Part shown: one piece after another, positions 60,159 through 64,000 of the stretch
Position numbering within the stretch: the first letter of the stretch is position 1
Layout of the letters: each line of letters starts with the position of its first letter
Assembly (NCBI RefSeq): GCF_000720255.1
Contig: NZ_JOJE01000014.1
Location: 62,001-126,000, forward strand
Direction: 5' to 3'
Length of the DNA: 64,000 nucleotides
Source: Streptomyces griseus subsp. griseus
Lineage (GTDB): Bacteria > Actinomycetota > Actinomycetes > Streptomycetales > Streptomycetaceae
Made by a program: the position numbers and the translations under genes
Notes under the pieces: generated by a model
Database searches by the model: none
What the model was told of the DNA's origin: nothing
Seen by the model: the letters and a program-made list of their open reading frames with translations, nothing else

Positions 60159-60188
60159 ACGCTAGATCAATCGAGAATGATCGGTCAA
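60159..60188 (-). promoter_or_regulatory. promoter with TetR operator in the spacer
   Basis: On the minus strand TTGACC (60188-60183) and TAGCGT (60164-60159) are 18 bases apart. The spacer (60165-60182) is itself GATCA-N8-TGATC, an inverted repeat. Transcription would start at the TetR ATG. Confidence 0.7.
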
Positions 60189-60328
60189 GTAAAGGAGCTT
60201 CTACTGCCGCGCAGGCCCAGGAACGCCCCGATCCCCTGCCCAACGGACACCGGGCACGGCTCGACGGACTGGTTCGCGCCGGTTCGGGGCAGGCGAGCGA
60301 GACGCACGCACGGATCAGGAGGAGCCCC

Positions 60329-60748
60329 ATGTCGAAGCCGCCCCTGCCCCCCGAGGCCGAGGCTCTGCTGCGCCGCCCCAACCCCGGCGTCATGGCCACC
60401 CTGCGCTCGGACGGCACGCCCGTCTCCACGCCCACCTGGTACGTGTGGGCGGACGGCCGCGCGCTGATCAGCCTGGACGAGGGCCGGGTGCGCCTGAGGC
60501 ACCTGCGCCGCGATCCGCGCGTGACCCTCACGGTCCTCGACGCGGACGACTGGTACACGCACGTCACCCTCATCGGCCGGGTCGTCGACATGTACGAGGA
60601 CGAGGGCCTGGTCGACATCGACCGCATCGCCACGCACTACACCCGCAAGCCGTACCCCGAGCGGTCCCGCGCCCGGGTCAGCGTCTGGGTCGAGGTGGAT
60701 CGCTGGCACGGTTGGGGCGAGTTGAAGGACAGCGACCAGTCCGGGTGA
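60329..60748 (+). CDS. PPOX-class F420-dependent oxidoreductase
   Basis: A 139-residue split-barrel protein: NPGVMATLRSDGTPVSTPTW, then VWADGRALISLDEGRVRLRH, and DPRVTLTVLDADDW, as in F420-binding PPOX-fold enzymes. It probably reduces a small molecule using F420 or FMN. ATG 60329 follows AGGAGGAGCC. It ends 21 bases before the convergent DUF1272 stop. Confidence 0.9.
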   Translation: MSKPPLPPEAEALLRRPNPGVMATLRSDGTPVSTPTWYVWADGRALISLDEGRVRLRHLRRDPRVTLTVLDADDWYTHVTLIGRVVDMYEDEGLVDIDRIATHYTRKPYPERSRARVSVWVEVDRWHGWGELKDSDQSG

Positions 60749-60769
60749 CCGGTACCGTCGCCGCCCCCG

Positions 60770-60955
60770 TCACGCCCCGACCGCGCGCCGGGGCCTGGCC
60801 ACCAGCTCGCCGCCGCAGTTGGGGCAGACACCCCGCAAGGCCGCGCCGCACGGCACGCAGAAGGTGCACTCGTAGGAGCAGATGAGGGCCGCCGCGTCGT
60901 GCGGCAGGGCCGCCGTCGTACAGCTCTCGCACGTGTCGCGCATGTCCAGTGCCAT
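60770..60955 (-). CDS. DUF1272-family small Cys-rich protein
   Basis: A 61-residue protein with six to eight Cys in zinc-ribbon order: CESC near the start, ICSYECTFCVPC mid-way and CPNCGG near the end. ATG 60955 (MALDMRDTCE) matches the family start; the frame open to 60994 lacks a match. It likely binds one or two zinc ions. Role unknown. Confidence 0.85.
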   Translation of the reverse strand: MALDMRDTCESCTTAALPHDAAALICSYECTFCVPCGAALRGVCPNCGGELVARPRRAVGA

Positions 60956-61069
60956 CGTTCCCCAGCCCTTGCTCCCCGGCCCGACGCCACCCATCCTGCG
61001 CGTGCCCGGAGAGGGCGACAGCGCTCCCGCGGGACAGGGAACGACACGATCGGGCCACCCCGGCCCGCG

Positions 61070-61981
61070 TCAGCCCCACTCCACGGCGAACGCCCGGCCG
61101 GGGTTCTCCGTCAGGATGCGCGCCACCAGTTCCTCACCCACGGCGAGCGCCAGCCGGGGCGCGACCCGGCGCAGCAGGTACGGCATTCCCGGACCGCCGT
61201 TGACGGAGCGGCCCGCGTCGGTCGTGGTGTCGCCGCCGAGCAACAGTCGGTCGCCGAAACCGGCCTCGGCCAGGGCCCGTACGGCGTCCGGCATCCGCCA
61301 GTCGGTGGCGTGGTGGGCGCGGGACGGCCCGTCGAAGGCGAGGTAGCAGCCCGCTTCGGCGGCCTGCCGATGCCCGGCGAAGTCGGGGGAGCGGTTGAGG
61401 TGTCCGAGGATCACCCGGTGCGGTGGCACGGCCAACTCCCCGCACAGCAGGTCGAGTACGTCGAGGGCGCCGGTGCCGTGCTCCAGATGGACGCTGACGG
61501 GCGCCCCCGTCGCACGGTGGGCCTCGGCCGCCGCGGTCATCGTCCAGCGGGCGTGCGCGTCGAGGGCGTGGAAGCCGCCCGCGACCTTGATCAGCCCCGC
61601 GCGGACCCCCGACGTGCCGATTCCCTCGGTCAGTTCGGCGACGAAGACCTCGGCGAGCCTCCCGCGCAGTTCATCGATCACCGCGTCGGCGTACTGGGCG
61701 CGCTGGTGCAGCCCGGTCGCTGCCACCACGTGGACCCCGCTCTCCCGGGACAGCGCCGGCAGATCGGCGGCGCGCCGCCCCATCCCGTACGGGGTCCACT
61801 GCACCACGCTGCCCCCGCCCCGCGCGCGGAACGCGGCCAGTTCGGCCCGCGCCGCGGACACCTTGTGCAGCTCCTGCCCGGGCAGCGCGGGACTGCTCAG
61901 GAACAGGTGGTCATGGGCGTCACACACCCCCAGTCGCTCGGGAGGCACGTCCCCGAGCACCGTACGGACCGCGTTCACCAC
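61070..61981 (-). CDS. phosphotriesterase-family metal hydrolase
   Basis: A 303-residue amidohydrolase-fold protein: CDAHDHLFLSS (HxH), GLIKVAGG (carboxylated Lys), VSVHLEHGTGA and ILGHLNRSPDF (later His), and LLGGDTTTDAG (final Asp). Phosphotriesterase-related enzymes act as lactonases, phosphodiesterases or similar. GTG 61981; GTG 61978 shares GTGA with the DUF4865 stop and is equally possible. Last gene of the TetR-DUF4865 operon. Confidence 0.9.
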   Translation of the reverse strand: MVNAVRTVLGDVPPERLGVCDAHDHLFLSSPALPGQELHKVSAARAELAAFRARGGGSVVQWTPYGMGRRAADLPALSRESGVHVVAATGLHQRAQYADAVIDELRGRLAEVFVAELTEGIGTSGVRAGLIKVAGGFHALDAHARWTMTAAAEAHRATGAPVSVHLEHGTGALDVLDLLCGELAVPPHRVILGHLNRSPDFAGHRQAAEAGCYLAFDGPSRAHHATDWRMPDAVRALAEAGFGDRLLLGGDTTTDAGRSVNGGPGMPYLLRRVAPRLALAVGEELVARILTENPGRAFAVEWG

Positions 61982-62559
61982 TGCCGCCCCCGCGGCAGCC
62001 GGTCGAGGCCCGGCGCCGACAGGTGCAGGACGTGGAAGACCTCACCGTCGGTCTTCGGGCTGTCGTGCTCCCAGAGCGAGAAGTGGACGAGCTCCCACCG
62101 GTCACTGTCCACGGCCGCCGCCGCGAGCACGGCACCGTCCTCCCGCGCCACCCGCCTGGCCTCGTCCACCGCGTCCGCCATGACCTCCGACAGCGTCACC
62201 CCGTCCGGTACCCGCTCCCGTCGCCGTACCGCGAACCGCGCGGGCGAACCCGCGGCCCCGCCCTCCTCGTACGCCAGTCCCGTCCACTGCCGCACCGCCG
62301 GGCGCCCGAAGTCGTCGCTGAGCCCCTGGAAGGGGCCTCCCCACAGGAAGGCGTTCATGCCCTCGACGGAGTTCCACAGGTAGAACGGCGCGTACTGGTT
62401 GACGGGCGACCCGCGCATCCCTCGCTCACGCATCAGATACGCCTTGAGCGCCAGCCCCTCCCAGTCGTCGAGCAGGTGCCCGACGCGAGCCACGCGCGCG
62501 CGGATGACCCCCATGTCGTAATCGGCGGGGAGTGTGAGCTCGTACTGCATGGCGTGCAA
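61975..62559 (-). CDS. DUF4865-family protein
   Basis: A 194-residue cytoplasmic protein beginning MHAMQYELTLPADYDMGVIR, typical of DUF4865 as I recall it. The middle has SPVNQYAPFYLWNSVEGMN. A TTG at 62559 is used because GGAGG lies 7 bases before it; the next ATG (62550) would be 16 bases away. It overlaps the hydrolase start and lies 30 bases after the TetR gene. Function unknown; in TetR-DUF4865 pairs it may act on the regulator's signal. Confidence 0.85.
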   Translation of the reverse strand: MHAMQYELTLPADYDMGVIRARVARVGHLLDDWEGLALKAYLMRERGMRGSPVNQYAPFYLWNSVEGMNAFLWGGPFQGLSDDFGRPAVRQWTGLAYEEGGAAGSPARFAVRRRERVPDGVTLSEVMADAVDEARRVAREDGAVLAAAAVDSDRWELVHFSLWEHDSPKTDGEVFHVLHLSAPGLDRLPRGRQW

Positions 62560-62589
62560 CGGATGCCTCCTCGGCTGCGATGTGGGTCG

Positions 62590-63189
62590 TCACGGGGCGG
62601 ACGGGGCGATCGGCCCGGCCGGGGCGACCGGCGTCGTCGGGGTGAGCAGGCTGAGCAGTCCGCGGATGCCGGTCTCGAAGAGGGCCGGCGAACCGGCCGC
62701 GCGAGCCAGGACGTAACCGCCCTGAATGGTGGCGAGGATCGTCGCGGCGATCTCCTCGCCGTCGAGCTCCGGGGCGAACTCGCCCTGCTCCTTGCCCTCC
62801 TCCACGAGCCCGGCGAGCCGCTCGCGGATCCAGTCGAGCGTCTCGTCGACGGGAGCGCGCAGCTCGTCGCTGGCGACGACGTCCGGATCCATCGTCAGCC
62901 GCCCGACGGGGCAGCCGCGCAACACGTCCCGCTCGCGCAGGAGATAGGCCCGGACCCGCTCGGCCGGAGTCCCCGGCCCGTCGAGCAGCCGACCCACCCG
63001 GGTCCGCATCTCCTCGGCCGTGCGCGTGATCGCGGCCAGGGCGAGGTCGGGCTTGCCCTTGAAGTGGTGGTACATGCTGCCCTGGCCCGCACCCGCGCGC
63101 TCCAGGATCGCCTTGGGGCTGGTGCCCACGTAACCGCGCTCCCAGAGCAGCTCACGAGTGGACTCGATCAGTCGGTCCGAAGTGCTCAT
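62590..63189 (-). CDS. TetR-family regulator of the DUF4865/hydrolase operon
   Basis: A 199-residue TetR repressor: RGYVGTSPKAILERAGAGQG then SMYHHFKGKPDLALAAI is the HTH, and the rest is the TetR_C ligand domain. Its tail is Pro/Ala-rich. ATG 63189 overlaps a perfect palindrome (63181-63198), the likely self-operator. The two genes downstream, DUF4865 and a phosphotriesterase, are co-transcribed. Confidence 0.92.
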   Translation of the reverse strand: MSTSDRLIESTRELLWERGYVGTSPKAILERAGAGQGSMYHHFKGKPDLALAAITRTAEEMRTRVGRLLDGPGTPAERVRAYLLRERDVLRGCPVGRLTMDPDVVASDELRAPVDETLDWIRERLAGLVEEGKEQGEFAPELDGEEIAATILATIQGGYVLARAAGSPALFETGIRGLLSLLTPTTPVAPAGPIAPSAP

Positions 63190-63198
63190 GCGAGCACT
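63181..63198. promoter_or_regulatory. TetR operator overlapping the start codon
   Basis: AGTGCTC-ATGC-GAGCACT, a perfect 7-4-7 palindrome, lies across the TetR ATG. Beyond it TGTA...TACA around ACTAGT (63199-63216) gives further symmetry. A repressor here would block its own translation start as well as transcription. Confidence 0.65.
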
Positions 63199-63341
63199 GT
63201 ACATACTAGTAGTTACAGAAGTCGAGGTACTCCCTGGGAGTACGCGCGCTGTCGCCGGACGTACGACGACCCGGACCCCTCTGCCGAGCCAGTCTCGAAG
63301 CACACCGGAAGACCGAGAACCCCTCTGGGAGATGAACCGAC

Positions 63342-63629
63342 ATGCAGACCCTCGCGCACTGGGGCGGCGGCCCCGGCCCCTGGATCCTCTTCCTCCCGCT
63401 GATCTGGGCCGCCGTCGTGCTCGGCGCTGTCACCGTCCTGCGCCGCACCGCCTGGCGCGGCCGCCGTGGACCGTGGCGGGACATGGCCGATCGGCGCCCG
63501 TCCGGCGACTCACCCCTCGCCGTCCTGGGCCGCCGCTTCGCCTCCGGCGAGATCGACGAGGACGAGTACTGGCGCCGGCTGTCCGTGCTGGACGAGCAGT
63601 TCGGCCGGACCAAGGGCGGTGCCCTGTGA
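63342..63629 (+). CDS. SHOCT-domain small membrane protein
   Basis: A 95-residue protein with one N-terminal membrane span (PWILFLPLIWAAVVLGAVTV) then a basic arm (RRTAWRGRRGPWRDM) and a C-terminal SHOCT domain (PLAVLGRRFASGEIDEDEYW). SHOCT proteins are thought to help oligomerisation. ATG 63342 is used. It stands alone after the TetR divergent region. Confidence 0.88.
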   Translation: MQTLAHWGGGPGPWILFLPLIWAAVVLGAVTVLRRTAWRGRRGPWRDMADRRPSGDSPLAVLGRRFASGEIDEDEYWRRLSVLDEQFGRTKGGAL

Positions 63630-63794
63630 CCGCCGCCGCCGTGCGGACGCACCCGTGAGAACGCCCGCCGCGGGCTCTCGGTGCCTCCCGTCGCCGGGTC
63701 CACGCCGCGCCTCGGGGAGGCGAGCACCCCGGCGACACGGCACAGCTTGCGACAGCGCCTTCACCACCGAGGAGAAAGGGTGGTCACCGCCCGG

Positions 63795-64000
63795 TCAGCC
63801 GGCAACGGCGGACCGGGCGGGAGCATGTGCGGGCCTGCGGCTGTCCGCCGCGAGCTCGACGTCGACCTCCGCGAACCTGCGCGCGGACTTCTCGGAGACC
63901 GGCCGGCGCAGCAGCCGCGCGGGCTGGGTCAGCGCGGGCAGGGCCGTCGGGAGCGTGAACCACACGACTTTGCCGGACTCACCGTCCGGCCGCGCGCCCC
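63795..64000 (-). CDS. anti-sigma-type ATP-binding protein, C-terminal part (cut by window edge)
   Basis: The minus-strand frame runs from the window edge to TGA at 63795-63797, about 68 residues. It begins RPDGESGKVVWFTLP, the last strand of HATPase_c anti-sigma factors of the RsbW/SpoIIAB type common in Streptomyces, followed by a low-complexity tail (LLRRPVSEKSARRFAEVDVE then an Ala/Pro/Arg end). Only the end is present, so the call rests on the VVWFTLP ending. Confidence 0.6.
   Translation of the reverse strand, partial: GARPDGESGKVVWFTLPTALPALTQPARLLRRPVSEKSARRFAEVDVELAADSRRPAHAPARSAVAG

Noticed and set aside
1..64000. CRISPR arrays, tRNA or rRNA genes, prophage, or biosynthetic megaenzymes
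   Set aside because: No spaced direct repeats, cloverleaf segments, phage structural genes or PKS/NRPS modules were seen on reading either strand.

Overview
The window is an ordinary high-GC actinobacterial chromosome segment and almost certainly comes from a Streptomyces. Third codon positions are nearly all G or C, GTG starts and GTGA/ATGA stop-start overlaps are common, and several proteins belong to families seen mainly in Streptomyces (DUF6421-, DUF6986- and DUF6332-like proteins, mycothiol- and F420-dependent enzymes). I found no rRNA, tRNA, CRISPR array, prophage or polyketide/peptide-synthase cluster. The assignments are from reading the sequence; no database search was run.

Layout. 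1-5.3 kb: end of a GNAT acetyltransferase, a glycerophosphodiesterase, then DUF6421, a short-chain dehydrogenase and threonine aldolase, and a transglutaminase-like protein that looks leaderless. 5.4-12.4 kb: PlsC acyltransferase, divergent DUF4395 and thioredoxin genes, a flavin reductase behind a probable cysteine-codon leader peptide, etfB-etfA, a secreted endonuclease/phosphatase-fold enzyme and an HpcH-type aldolase. 12.7-18.8 kb: a membrane Ser/Thr kinase with a Cys-containing outer domain, a small secreted Cys-rich protein, an AraC regulator, a cyclotransferase-like protein, and a divergent LacI/ROK-kinase pair. 19.2-27 kb: a tiny secreted protein, a kinase-Nudix fusion and a five-gene oligopeptide/dipeptide ABC importer in the order permease, binding protein, permease, ATPase, ATPase.

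27-39.9 kb: a kinase-like protein, an MBL hydrolase, an M20 dipeptidase, an FAD reductase, a divergent TetR/deazaflavin-reductase pair with a dense operator array, a NarL-type two-component system whose sensor gene has a damaged 5' end, a divergent MFS/MarR pair, a mycothiol-dependent isomerase-like protein, a 3-hydroxyacyl-CoA dehydrogenase remnant and an APH-like kinase. 40.2-46.8 kb: one tightly overlapped seven-gene sugar operon (Gfo/Idh oxidoreductase, PmoA/DUF6807, cupin, binding protein, two permeases, YesL-like membrane protein) behind a LacI-type operator. 46.8-50.7 kb: an AMIN-like secreted protein, a frameshifted IS630-type transposase scrap, and a LacI regulator beside a secreted GH68 levansucrase. 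51-55.5 kb: GH15 glycosidase, then a DeoR regulator divergent from a SIS-isomerase/class II aldolase operon. 55.6-64 kb: rRNA-type methyltransferase, AlkB, ROK regulator, TetR-SDR operon, F420 oxidoreductase, DUF1272 protein, TetR-DUF4865-phosphotriesterase operon, a SHOCT protein and the end of an anti-sigma-type ATPase.

The main theme is carbohydrate and peptide uptake with local repressors, each facing its target across a short intergenic region that holds a readable palindrome. The observations most worth checking are the Cys-codon leader hairpin before the flavin reductase, the GAGCA/TGCTC array, the palindrome upstream of the peptide importer, the broken sensor kinase, the kinase-Nudix fusion, and the sensor kinase beside a small secreted Cys protein.
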